Of a DNA stretch of 64,000 nt, positions 48,601-58,678 are shown in pieces. Position 1 is the first letter of the stretch; each line of letters begins with the position of its first letter. A program made the translations under genes and the position numbers. Location: positions 157,832,699 to 157,896,698 of the forward strand of contig NC_134574.1 in NCBI RefSeq assembly GCF_050947875.1. Direction: 5' to 3'. Under the pieces are notes generated by a model. That model was not told the DNA's origin and made no database searches. It worked only from the letters and a program-made list of their open reading frames with translations. Origin of the DNA: Dermacentor variabilis (Eukaryota > Arthropoda > Arachnida > Ixodida > Ixodidae).

Positions 48601-51380
48601 GTAGAAACCCTAAGGCACAAGTAAAATTTTGTGCAGGCATATACGACCCACAGTAGACTTCGCTAAACAGTGTAACTTGCTACTGAAAACGAAATTTTGC
48701 ATGACTAGGCATCTCACAGGCACATATGATGCGCAAGAGAGGCTTAAGCAAGAGGCGTCACAAGTGTAAGTTGCAGAGAGAAAGTTCAATTCTGGCTATT
48801 GAGTAGAGTAGAGTTCCCATTTCACAATCAAGGTCTGTATTCACGAAACTTCTCTTGTATTACAAAAGAGTGTTTCTTCATTTTTACACAGAACTTTTGA
48901 TCATTGGGTGGAATTTGAGCATCTACTGTTGGCTTGCTGATGAGACTATCACCATAGTGAATGCCTATTGTAGGTGACACTTATGTAAGTGAAGTCATGT
49001 GAAGATGTGCCCAGGTGACTGGCAACTTTTCCTTTCAAACACGTTTCCTTCTTCGCAATGCAGGCGGAAAGACCATGGGAGGGTGGGAAGGGGGAATACG
49101 CGTGCCCACAGTGGTTTCCTGGCCGGAACGCATTCCCCGTGGCCACAAGATTGAGGTGTCAACAAGCCAGCTCGACATGCTGCCCACGCTGCTGGCACTG
49201 GCTGGGGCAGAGCCTCCTCGGGATCGCATCATAGATGGCAGCAACATACTCCCGCTGCTCCGCAATGAGTCCGCAGCTCACTCGCACGAGTTCCTTTTCC
49301 ACTACTGCGGCATTCATATCCACGCTGTCCGCTACATGCCTCGGGATGGTGAGTGCATGTGGTTTCTGGCAGTTAACCACAGGGAGCTCGCATGGCAGAA
49401 AGTTTCAAGTCACGAACAGCAGCTCATCGATATGATCAAAAGAAAAAGCATACCAGGTTACTGCTTTCAATGGAAATAGACTTATTAAAGAGCTCCCCTT
49501 GTAAATATCTCAATTATGTCACACCAGCTAAATTATTCGGAAGAGGCAGGCGTTACTTGCGAGAAAGATTGCTGGGTGACTTTAGCCAAATAACAATGTT
49601 TCATTTATTAATAAATTTGTAATAAATAACTTAAGAGCACATGCCTATTACAGATCTGATGCAAATAGCAATGAAGTAGTAATAATAAATTTAACAGGAA
49701 TCCTGTGCTTAGCACCAGTTTTGAGAAATACATCCTCAAAATGGCGAAAAGGCATTAATGTTCCAGTTAACATTTATTAGCATTCTATTTTCTATGGTGC
49801 TGATAAGTGCCACTTAATAATGGTGACATCGATGTTTCCTGCCTGAGTGGCTCCTTATAATTTTCTCTTTTTACACTGGGTTGTTTGTGAATCTGGTTCT
49901 TTTTAAAGGCCCTCTTCTCACTTTGGATTTCATTTGGGAACTGAAATGTCCAGGAGCCATAGGGCTGAAGGCAAACAAGTATGTCCGACAAGGTCCAGGG
50001 ACCATTTGACGAGTACAGCATTACAAAGTACAAAAAAGGGCAAAGTTACCACACTTGAAGCATTGAACCAGGGCAGAATATGACAGAGGCAGAAATAATG
50101 TCCATAACAGTTTGCTGTGGGACATACACTCACTGGAACAAATGTTTCTCAAGCAAAAAAACTAAAGGCAGTCCACATAGAGCTGAGAGAAAGGACTCGC
50201 AATATCAAGTTCAGGTTTCTCTTGCAACATGGTGCTGCTGACATATGTGCTGTTGCTCATCAATTGCTGGCATTGACGAACTTGCGCTGGCAAGGCGTAG
50301 ATACAACAACCCTTGGTGACGGCCCTGTGTTTGCTGGAGTGCGATATTGTGGCGTGATTTAGTAGTTCTGAACTTCACGTTACAGCGCAAACACCTAAGA
50401 CGAACCACAAAAAGATACACACGACACACACTGTGTGTCTATCTTTTTGTGGTTCGTCTTAGGTGTTTGCGCTGTAACGTTAAGTTCAGAATTATGTACC
50501 TACTAGGCCCAAATGAAGTTTTAGTGATCTAGTAGGCTCTTCACATATGACGACTGTTGCCTCCGCAATTTTGTTTGATACTTTTTTGCGTTTTTCTGCA
50601 TTTATCTGCGCAATTACACACGACACAAACCAGAGCAAACTCTTTTTTTTTTTTTTAATTTTATGACTGCTCTCATGTCTGCATTTATAATTCATTGTAA
50701 GGTTTGTTACAGCACAACACAAGACGCGGACAAAAGGAAGGAATAAAAACACGACCCGGCACTGACTCCCAAATGATATTTGACTCTCAACTGAAAAAAA
50801 AAAACAAAAAAAAGATTAGTTGCGAGTCAGCGCCAGGTTGTTTGATTCCTTCCTTTTGTCTCCTTTTGTCTGTGTCTTGTGTTGTGCTGTTACGAACCTT
50901 ACAATGAATCCTAACCAACTGGCCCAACTTGCTGTCTTGATCTGCATTTATGCACTGACGCGAGAGCTTTGAAGCACTTTGTTTGCAAGTAAAATGACCA
51001 TCTTTATTACTTCACATGTGTGACTGATTGATGCAGGTTCTGGAGTGTGGAAGGTGCACTTCATGAGTCCTGACCCCACCCTCTGCACGTACGTCTGCCA
51101 CTGCTATGGACATTATGTGCTGCGGCATGACCCACCGCTTGTCTATCACTTGAGCTCCGACCCGTCCGAGTCACGGTCGCTTGGCGAACGCGACGATCCT
51201 CGCGTTCCACGGGTGGTGGAGGCTGCCAGGGCAGCAGTGGCGAAGCACAAGGCGTCAATGCAGGGCGTACCGCAGCAGTTCGACTTTCTCAACTCAGTCT
51301 GGCGTCCGTGGTTGCAGCCCTGCTGCAGCTATCCATTCTGCTCCTGCCAAGAGAACTTCACGCTCACAGCTTCCTTATGA
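42694..51380 (+). CDS. Steryl-sulfatase-like arylsulfatase (STS/ARSD/ARSE family), complete
   Basis: Seven exons: 42694-42875, 44219-44322, 45029-45151, 45962-46521, 47956-48088, 49064-49348, 51037-51380. They total 1,731 nt, 576 residues (human STS 583), with every phase agreeing. These are calcium-dependent enzymes that cleave sulfate esters, here probably of lipids or steroids. Seen: leucine-rich signal peptide (about 1-27); Ca ligands D39/D40 in [10 protein letters not shown]; the formylglycine motif CTPSR at C79 followed by [19 protein letters not shown] (K138, H140); a membrane hairpin of two hydrophobic helices (about 190-208 and 213-234), the hallmark of the STS branch; HVHTALF (H290); TSDNGG (D344); [15 protein letters not shown] (K370); and a cysteine-rich end [14 protein letters not shown]. 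Likely an ER or endolysosomal membrane-anchored enzyme. The substrate cannot be told from sequence. Intron 2 has a GC donor. Confidence 0.95.
42880..44218. other. Sulfatase intron 1
   Basis: No exon seen apart from the SINE at 43560-43700. The remaining sequence is AT-rich and unassigned. Confidence 0.4.
43560..43700 (+). mobile_element. tRNA-derived SINE, second family
   Basis: A tRNA-like head (ggctcagatggtagagccac, cggaaaggcg anticodon region, ggttcgaattcc B box) runs into gaatttttcttcaactgcga, a tail unlike the Ruka body. The head's acceptor stem does not pair, so this is a SINE and not a tRNA gene. It lies in sulfatase intron 1. Confidence 0.6.
44219..44322 (+). CDS. Sulfatase exon 2 with the formylglycine cysteine and GC donor
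   Basis: Encodes [20 protein letters not shown] and [14 protein letters not shown]. The cysteine of CTPSR is the residue that the formylglycine-generating enzyme converts in active sulfatases. The exon ends TCAG followed by gcaagt. Joining to exon 3 (ag, then GCATGGAAAGC) gives the family's RYPVRSGM. The upstream GT at 44306 would delete YPVRSG. Confidence 0.85.
45712..45925 (+). mobile_element. Strongly diverged Ruka-type SINE
   Basis: ggctcagtggctacagtgtt (A box), gctgctgaacaagaggtc and gtgtatttagatttaggtgc, then aaccccagatggtc, follow the SINE order with many changes. It ends ttaaattccataattt immediately before sulfatase exon 4. Confidence 0.7.
45962..46521 (+). CDS. Sulfatase exon 4, membrane hairpin and catalytic core
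   Basis: The largest exon (560 nt). It begins with [20 protein letters not shown], runs through the two hydrophobic helices ([17 protein letters not shown] and [20 protein letters not shown]) and ends [12 protein letters not shown] before a gtgagg donor. Confidence 0.93.
46622..46812 (+). mobile_element. Ruka-type SINE, head-truncated, in sulfatase intron 4
   Basis: Starts in the body (gatgggtgcaaaatgcgaag), continues acacccgtgtactcggagta with a small local duplication, and ends ggcacataaagccccataat followed by an A/T-rich tail. Confidence 0.85.
46820..47955. other. Sulfatase intron 4, rest
   Basis: An A-rich tract at 46925-46940 and a local inverted pair (gtgttggaaccccactg/gagttccaacac, about 47850-47880). 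No exon recognised. Confidence 0.35.
50366..50491. repeat. Snap-back hairpin 2 (51-bp arms, one mismatch)
   Basis: Left arm 50366-50416 and right arm 50441-50491 pair over 51 bases with a single mismatch; the core words are cgcaaacacctaagacgaac and its inverse. A further short acacacga/tgtgtgt pair lies in the loop. The right arm is followed by gtacctactaggcccaaa, a variant of the shared tail. Confidence 0.95.
50689..50940. mobile_element. Snap-back hairpin 3, inserted element with 11-bp target duplication
   Basis: Arms of about 80 bases (50690-50768 and 50824-50910), with words such as gacaaaaggaaggaat and its inverse, around an A-rich loop. The tail ctaaccaactggcccaactt follows. It is flanked by tctgcatttat at 50678-50688 and 50941-50951. 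The sequence either side of the insertion joins to match an unoccupied stretch at about 51486-51545. Confidence 0.85.
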
Positions 51381-52424
51381 GCCAAGCTCACGGCAACGCA
51401 TAGGTGACCTGTACAAATTCGTGTAGTGTAGACTCCAAGCGTGTGGGTGACATCAGTGCACCACAGGAGGGGGATATATTTTTAAAATTTTATGACTGCT
51501 CTCATGTCTGTATTTATGCACTGACGCAAGAGCTTTGAAGCACTTTCTACCACTGTCCCTGGACGACTGGCAGCTATGGTGGCAAAAAGTGCTGGGAAAT
51601 TTACACGGAGCAAGTGCACTTTTTTTGAGGTGCAAATGTTATCCTCATATCTTGTTTCTGGTATTGATAATTGTTAAAAGTGAAGCTTTGTTGTTAGCAC
51701 TTTTTGGTTGTTGTTATACCTGTTTTTGTGGTATCTGAATGGTGTCGAAGAGACACCATATACATGATATGTAGCGCAATCATATGTTGCTAAACTCTGC
51801 ATTAACATAAAATTGCTGATATGAGGAACATCCTCGATAGCTATCAAAACACGTTTTGATTTGTGGCTTTCCAGAATATTGCTGCGCCAATGTATTTGAG
51901 CATAGGAATCTCTCTTACTAAACAATGTTGTATCAATCCTGTGAGGCTCTCCGTGATATCAATGCCTCTCAAGCTGAACACAAAGTGACAGCTGCAGAGG
52001 GTGTTGAAGCTGTATGCGACAATGTTATTTGCATAGGTAACCACTATGTGGTTTTAAGCAGCAATGGCATGGAATGTATTTCCAACATATTTTCAGCGTT
52101 GAGTTAGGATGCCTGTTTCACACCACGCAATACATAAGCTGTATTCAGGGCTGTATCTTGTTTTATCTATTTATAACTTAAAGTGGAAACCGCACAGAGT
52201 GCAAGACAGTGTAAGCATTACATGGTAGAGAATAGGTGTATTTCCGTGTTGTCAAGGGCGCAGACATGCGAGAGATGGGCCATGCTTTCCTGACCCTTGT
52301 GCGCATGTGTGAGTTAACAGAAACACCTGGGGACTGTGCCTAGGTACTGCAGAGGAGGATGTGCCCGGTTTATCCCTGGCGGAGATGCACTACGCAACCA
52401 CAGATAAATACTCTAGAATACGCT

Positions 52425-52620
52425 CCACTCGTAGTTTCATGGCCTAGTAGTCACAGCACTGCACTCACGATTGGGAGGTCTGACATTCAAATTGCATACT
52501 CTGTTTTTTATTCTTTTTCGTTTTATACGTATCGTTATATCATTTTCCCATTTGACTTCTGCAGTAGTTGTCTGTGACCTATGCTTCACCACCAGGCCTG
52601 ACACGGAGGGTTCCTGCTAA
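52425..52620 (+). mobile_element. tRNA-derived SINE, probable third family
   Basis: gtttcatggcctagtagtca (A-box region), gctctgcactcacgattggg-like anticodon region and a decayed B box, followed by a T-rich tail and cctatgcttcaccaccaggc. The head does not fold as a functional tRNA. Confidence 0.5.
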
Positions 52621-53764
52621 AGGGAGTAAAACGACCCGGCGCGAAGTGTGTGTTTGAGTGTGCCTCTAGTGATCGCAGACCAATGAATAATGGTACATTG
52701 CTAGTATGGGTGTGTTGTATTGTATGCTTCGCCATTGCAGAAGCTGTGTTGGCCGCCGCAATCTCACCTGGACGCAAATGCCAGTTCTGGCGTAGTGTGC
52801 ATTGCCATCAGCTAGGGAAGAATGGAGCAAAGCGCATCCCCCTAGCCGAAGTCCCCAGATTTCTCTCTCACAACTCATACGTGCGCACAATTGTCAGGAA
52901 AAGGCGGCGCAACTCTCACATGTTTGCACTCTTGACAAAATGGAAATACGCTGAGAATAGATGCAATTGCGCCTTTCTGAAAGTGCAAAACTATGTGGTT
53001 GTTTTTGTTTTACCCGTTTTTAATACTGTTGTCACATGGGCACATTTGATTGCCACTGAGCGTGATCATCATAGAATTTCTGAATCAATGGGCATCTTTG
53101 CGCAGGCTGTGTGAAGGAGCCAACTGTGATTGAGAGAGAATTTCTAACCTTGTCATTGTCTTCATTTCATGCTCGTTAATACTTTTCTATGAATACAAAC
53201 CAACCAGCCCATCAAGGAGCAACTGCTTACCTAGTCTGTACACAACCACAGTGCAAACGATTAATGTGGCAAATACAAACACACACACACAAACACACAC
53301 ACAGTGTTGTTCCACCAGTATTGTTTCTTTTGCCCATTCCACTTAGAAAAGAAAAAGTATGTTTCTGGCTCGATACTCTAGTCCGGAATGGCTGTAGTTA
53401 CAGGGACCATCTGCCTTTCTCACATAACTGCTCACAAAACACTTGTTGTAGGTACGACCTCACTCCGTGGGTATCCTTTATTTCCACACTGCCTGGTTGC
53501 TGCAAATGTTATGTTTGGTTACACATTATTTTGTGATTTTATAATAAACATTTATTTTACTGCATGTGCCCAGGACTGTCTGTTTTAATATATGGTATAA
53601 GTATCCTACAAGTGGTAGAGCATGCGCTTTCCAAGTGGGACAGTAGAATTACTGAAGGGTGGTGCAGCGCTAGGAAAAGTACGGAACAAAATAGGGAAGG
53701 ACATTTGCAACTTTGCTCTTTCCTTGTTTTGTCTTTTTTCAGTAACAATTAATACTATAGTACA

Positions 53765-54030
53765 ACTAACTAGCCCAAATGTCTGTAGCATTAGTGCCCT
53801 TAGTGGTGTTTCAGATTATCACTGTTCTCGGTAGTTGCCAGTACTATACACTGACTATCCAAAATGTCCATAGCATGGGTACCTTTAGAGTGGTTATAAA
53901 TCCTTGTAGCTGTTCACAGCGGTTGCCAGTGTACTACCATATACCGACTAGCCCAAATGTCTGTAGCAGCAGCACCCTTAGAAGCTCTGTAGATCCTTGT
54001 ATGACTATTCTCAGTGGTTGCTTAATTAGC
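53765..54030. repeat. Minisatellite, about three units of 85-95 bp
   Basis: actagcccaaatgtctgtag recurs (53768, degenerate at 53855, 53947), each followed by agcaycc/gtgcccttag, then atcc-ttgta and ctcagtggttgc-type words. The first half of the unit shares ccaactagcccaa with the tails of the snap-back hairpins. Confidence 0.75.
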
Positions 54031-54154
54031 CAGAAAAACCTTGTACTCCTGCATGTTTGAACAGAGAGACGTCCGAGCTGGCCCCAGCGCTAAACTTTCC
54101 TCCAGCAGGTGCACCCTCTTCGCTGGGACATTATCATCCGGTGAAGACTTGTCA

Positions 54155-54395
54155 CAGTGACTCAACATCTATGGCGTTCTGCTGAGCACAAGGTTGCCGG
54201 ATTGATTTCTGGCCATGGGGGTCGCATTTCGATAGAGGTGAAATGAAAGAAAAAGCTTCTGTATTTAGGTTTAATTTGGTAAACTTAGGTTAATTAGTTG
54301 GTTAATTACCTTCTGTGTAAGGTGGGTGGTCAATGTCAACAGGTGGTCAATCTTAACTAGCAGCCCTCCACTATGGTGTCCCTCGTAGTCCTAAT
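54155..54395 (+). mobile_element. Diverged Ruka-type SINE
   Basis: gtgactcaacatctatggcg, ctgctgagcacaaggttgcc and gatttctggccatgggggtc, then gcatttcgatagaggtgaaa and tgtatttaggttta follow the SINE order. The 3' half is rearranged or decayed. Confidence 0.7.
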
Positions 54396-54599
54396 GTTGC
54401 ATTTCGGTAATGAAGGCCAACTGCAGCAAAATCTAGGCCCGCACAAGAAGCCTCCTTGTCAAATTTTATGCTTATATTACGAGTGGGTGCATCACAAAAA
54501 ACTCAAAAGTAGATGTCTCTTACCAAAAACCTGTAAGAAAAAGCAGTGCCACTGCTGCTTGATGGTAGTCACGCATGATGTGTAAGATTTGGTGCCACC

Positions 54600-55835
54600 C
54601 GCCACACGCTGAAAAATCTTGGAGGTAACATGTTACACATCAACATCCCAAAAGCCTGGTGGGGGCAGTTCAAAGCAACCCCCCTGCTCAAAAACATGCA
54701 CCCATGCTACCACGAGGAAAGAAGAAAACCTAGAGAAAAAGCAATCCAGAGAGACCTCTTCAATCGAGCAGGCACACACTATGTAGGTGCTCGGGGTCCT
54801 AACGATGGTATTGCCATAGTGGCAGTCACAGATGAGAATATAATGTTAATGTAAGAGGCAACCATCAAAAGCAATAACCCTACGATAGCAGAGGAGGTAG
54901 CTATCACTCTAGCAGTGGCCCATCGCACCTCACAATTCATCCTAATGGACTCCCAAACCGCGTTCAGGAATTACATTAAGGGTAGAATCACAACCCCCAT
55001 TAGCGGTTAAGATTCTCGAAACCTCGAAGGCACAAGCCGACGTCAAGCATCTGGTCTGGGTACCAGTGCATTAGTGTATAGCGGGGAATGAGTGTGCACA
55101 CCCTGCTGCCTGAGCTTTTGTCCCCTCGGATTTCCACTACCTCTCCGGCAACCCTGTATACACGAACCTGCTAACAACATTCAAGGGCCTCCTTCAGCAT
55201 CTAAATAGAATGTCACCTCAATCAATACTCAAAATTTTAGGCAATCGACTAGAAGGGCACCACACTATCCTATGGTGTCTGGCATACAAGGGACTGGCAG
55301 GAAACATGAGGGCAGACCGAATTGCTCGAGGATTAAATGTCCGAGCAACAGCATGGCCTAGCGACGACCTTCCACCAAATTCTCGTGACATCCCCCTACA
55401 GCAAAGGCAGGAGCGGAGGCGTTTTGGACATCCTCGCTCCGATTTAAACAGCCAACAGGAGAGGGACTGGCATCGTATTCAGACGAATACACACCCCAGC
55501 CTGCACCACCTACACAGAATACACCCCACGAGGTTCACCGACGAGTGCCCGTGGTGCACAGACACACCCACACTAAAACACATCACGTGGGAGTGCCCTA
55601 GGAGGCCTTCGCACATAGACAGCCCCATATTACACCAACATCCACTAATGAGGAATAGGCAGTGGAAGGCATGGCTTGCGGACGAGGGTCAGGAGAGCCA
55701 GTTGGCACTTCTGGACCAAGCCCAGCGAGCCGCTTGTGCCAGTGGGGCCCTGGAATAGGGGCCCCAACCATCGTGCCTTATTTTATTTATATTCAATAAT
55801 GTTTTTACTCACTCACTCACTCCTTCAGCATCACA
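54600..55835 (+). mobile_element. Non-LTR retrotransposon 3' part with RNase H domain (I/Jockey-like), broken
   Basis: Frames read in order: HYVGARGPNDGIAIVAVTDE, an AEEVAITLAVAH segment and FILMDSQTAFRNYIKGRI, all RNase H-like, then an open frame at 55210-55758 that continues the RNase H C-terminus (GHHTILWCLAYKGLAGNMRA, DRIARGL) and ends with a CPWC...H...C zinc-knuckle region (DECPWCTDTPTLKHITWECP). A stop at 54853 and frame changes near 55000-55200 disable it. The 3' end is ttcaataatgtttttactca followed by (ctca)n at about 55810-55830. Confidence 0.85.
55210..55758 (+). pseudogene. LINE ORF2 C-terminal fragment (RNase H end and zinc knuckle)
   Basis: The longest uninterrupted retroelement frame in the window (182 codons). 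Because the upstream domain is in other frames and the reverse transcriptase is absent, it is a relic and not a host gene. Confidence 0.85.
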
Positions 55836-56230
55836 GACTGGAGCAACAAGTGTATCACCTCCCCCTCCCCCCAGCAAAGGGTCTGAACAAGTTGCAAGAA
55901 ATACAACTCGGAAATGACAGACATCGTCTTATAACAACCCGTGCAAATTACATGCGGTAGATCCAGGATCTTTCAACAAGGAATGTAGGTTTTGTGGGGA
56001 GAAGGCATACCTTTACCACATGGTATGGGCCTGCCAAAATAATCAGATGCTTGATACCACAAATCAGCCAATAACTGAGAGGTGGGAGGCAGCTCTGACC
56101 TCGAGAGTCAACAAGGGGTCATTGAGAGCACGGGCAGCAGCCTTTGAAAACGGAGTCCCAGACTAGGGGTACCAACCACATCAACCCTCTTTTTTAATAA
56201 GATGGCAATAAAGATTTTCATCACCATCAA
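55836..56230 (+). mobile_element. Second LINE 3' end, nested directly after the first
   Basis: Fragments of another ORF2 C-terminus (a TCRFCGE/LYHMVWAC-type zinc-knuckle region at about 55980-56035, EQVYHLP upstream), ending aatggcaataaagattttca and tcaccatcaa. Frames are broken. Confidence 0.65.
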
Positions 56231-56451
56231 CATGCAGTGTGGTCAACACAGTGGTCAGCAGATATGACACTGACCACTATTTGCATGGTTTGTCTGCTCA
56301 GGTGCTATTTAAAGGCCGCTAATAAGAAAATTGGACTGTTACCAGCACTGCAGCTTTGCATTTCTTCTATTTCGGGGATAACAGAAAAAGAATCCAAGAA
56401 CATAGTACTCATTTATGACCAATTTAGCCAAAGTGAAATCTGTTTCAGTTG

Positions 56452-56600
56452 GCCTTTAAGCCCCACGAAGCACAATGTTGCAGATTCGATTCCGGCCCAT
56501 GGTGGAATCAATCAACCATGTGCGGAAGAAGGGAAAGAGAGGTTTGGTAAGGTGGCAATGTTAGTAGTGCGCCGAAATGCTGCCATTCAAGAATTTTTAT
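56452..56600 (+). mobile_element. Ruka-type SINE head remnant
   Basis: gcacaatgttgcagattcga (B-box region) and ttccggcccatggtgg are recognisable; the rest is lost. Confidence 0.5.
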
Positions 56601-56609
56601 TGATTCGAA

Positions 56610-58678
56610 GTGATTGCTCAGTTAAATTTGCTTCCTTTATTATTATTATTATTAGCATGTTTCAATTTAGAGTACGTCATTTATTGTCAATTTTCTTGAA
56701 AGCTGACGGCAAGGATACAATTAAAACGCTTTTGCACAGTCCCTGAGTGCTCCCGACTTCATGTCCAAATTAATATTTTACATAGTCACTTTGAAAATTA
56801 ATACTTTACATAGCCATTTTGATGTTAATGTTGAAGAGGACTGAAGGCAATGTACACCATAGTACACATGGGTTATCGGAAGTATATGCAACCGCCAAGG
56901 GCCCATAAGAGCGCGCGTCTCCAGCTCCGTGCAAATGTCGGGGGCTCTAGAAAAGATCTGCAAGCTAGTTGGATTCGGTTGAATTTCATGTCCTCTGACC
57001 TTCAAAGGTTGAAGGAAGGACGGAAAGGAAGGAAAAACTTTAATGCTCTATTTACAGCTTTCAGCGGCTAATAGAGGTCTTAATGTTTTACTGAAGTCTC
57101 CATCGTCTTGAGTGGTCGGCGCCCCTATTCCAGAGCAAACAGTCCAAAAAGGATTGGTGCAACACACTCTCAAAGGTTGAAGAACCTCTGAAATGCTGCT
57201 CTGTCATCTTTTGAAGTTGATTTTAACTATTCTTGTGCTGTTATCCGTGGATGCAGTGTTAACAATGTTTGCTCCGTCATTCAGGACATTTTTTGGGATT
57301 CCATGCAGCACTGCCTTTTTGATTCCATGCAGGTTGACACTGCTTTCTTATTTCTGCTAAAATAAGCCTATTTTGTCCCCCTCATTTAACTTTCCTTCAT
57401 TCCCTTTTCATTATACTCTCTGAATACTTCTGCGGACACACTATGGTTTACTGACCCCACGCTCTACAGCTTATAATATAGAACACCGTTAATGTGACAA
57501 TTCAAACGAAGCCAGCAGTAAAAAGTGAAAGGCCGGATAGGAGAATGGAAGAGGAAGCCATGTCTTTCCAGTTGACCACCATGGTGCACCACCCCCACAA
57601 ACACAAAGGCAACGAGAGTCATCGCTAAATAAAGTTTTCTTGTTCTTGCAAGGAGATGCATGTCTACGACTGTTTACTCCATCCCATACCATATGCAAGA
57701 CAGTGCACACAACGCTGCCTGACATTTCTTATATGTCAGGCCAAGTTGTATGGTTTAATTTCAACCGCCAAAGTAATACTAGCGCATGCAACTCAGTCCT
57801 GAGCAATAAGACAACTCACAGATAAAACCTGTACATGTAATGTTGGTTTGCAGGTCATCTCTAAAGCACACAGACCTTGTAAAGAAATAGCACATGAGAT
57901 TTAACAGCTTCTATGATTTCCTTATATTTTCTATACTTGAGCTACCCCATTCTTGGCCAATCATCCAGAACGGACATTTGGGACTGCGACACAAGGAGCT
58001 ATCTCACTAACTCTTTATGCGAACTGTACACGCCTCTAGTACCAAGGGAATGATGACAACAAAAGCAAGGATATCGGTGAGGTGAATGTAGACAGTGTGA
58101 TGTCGTATGTTTTAATGGAGGTCGATACAGAGGCATCTTATGCTACTGTCAAGCACATCATCGAAAGCAAGCTTTGTACTTGGGTAAAACTTGTATTTTT
58201 TCCCTTCAATATTTGAAGCTTCTGCAAGTGCATTTAAAGAGAAGTAAGTTTGCGCTACAATCACAAGCTGCTGCTTTGACATGAAGAACACTTCTTTTTC
58301 GTATGGTCTTTTTTTATTTACATTCGATTATTTAGAGCTAAGTCATTTCGAAGTGATCCTTAAAGCACAAATGTACCGAACTGCCAAAATGAAACTTGCA
58401 GTTTCATTCAGGCACTTCACATTCATTTTTAAAGACGGACCTTCGGAAAATTGTAAGTTTTGATTGTTACAGTTTCAACTCGAACACTTGTAACGACACA
58501 CTCACAGAAAGTCAAGTCACCCAAGACAGATTTGTAGCACTCTTTTGATGCCATTCAGCATGCAAGGTTGTGGAGTTCACAGCTGTTTTGTCTGTGATCC
58601 AGCAATTACACAAATCGACCAGAGAGTACTTGAGAATTTACCTAGCCAGTCGCATCATCACCACTGTGAAATTCTCCA
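56610..58678. other. Intergenic and 3' flank of GEMIN6
   Basis: No gene recognised. A minus-strand AATAAA (tttatt at 58313-58318) about 365 nt after the GEMIN6 stop is a possible poly(A) signal. A ggaaggacggaaaggaagga purine stretch lies at about 57010. Confidence 0.4.

Larger units (their letters stand above)
49500..51030. other. Sulfatase intron 6, mostly snap-back repeats
   Basis: AT-rich to about 50100, then two snap-back hairpins (see separate entries). No exon recognised. Confidence 0.45.
51381..54150. other. Sulfatase 3' flank and intergenic, no further gene
   Basis: The beginning should hold the sulfatase 3' untranslated region; no clear poly(A) signal was found close to the stop. 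A 154-codon open frame at 52650-53114 has no recognisable features and is not called as a gene. Confidence 0.4.

Noticed and set aside
50366..50940. Hairpins as cloning or assembly artefacts only
   Set aside because: Three copies share a tail motif, and one has a target duplication with an unoccupied related site, which artefacts would not produce. Long-read confirmation would still be useful.
52650..53114. A 154-codon plus-strand frame with a hydrophobic stretch
   Set aside because: No recognisable domain, no splice context and no codon-usage support; it overlaps repeat-like sequence.
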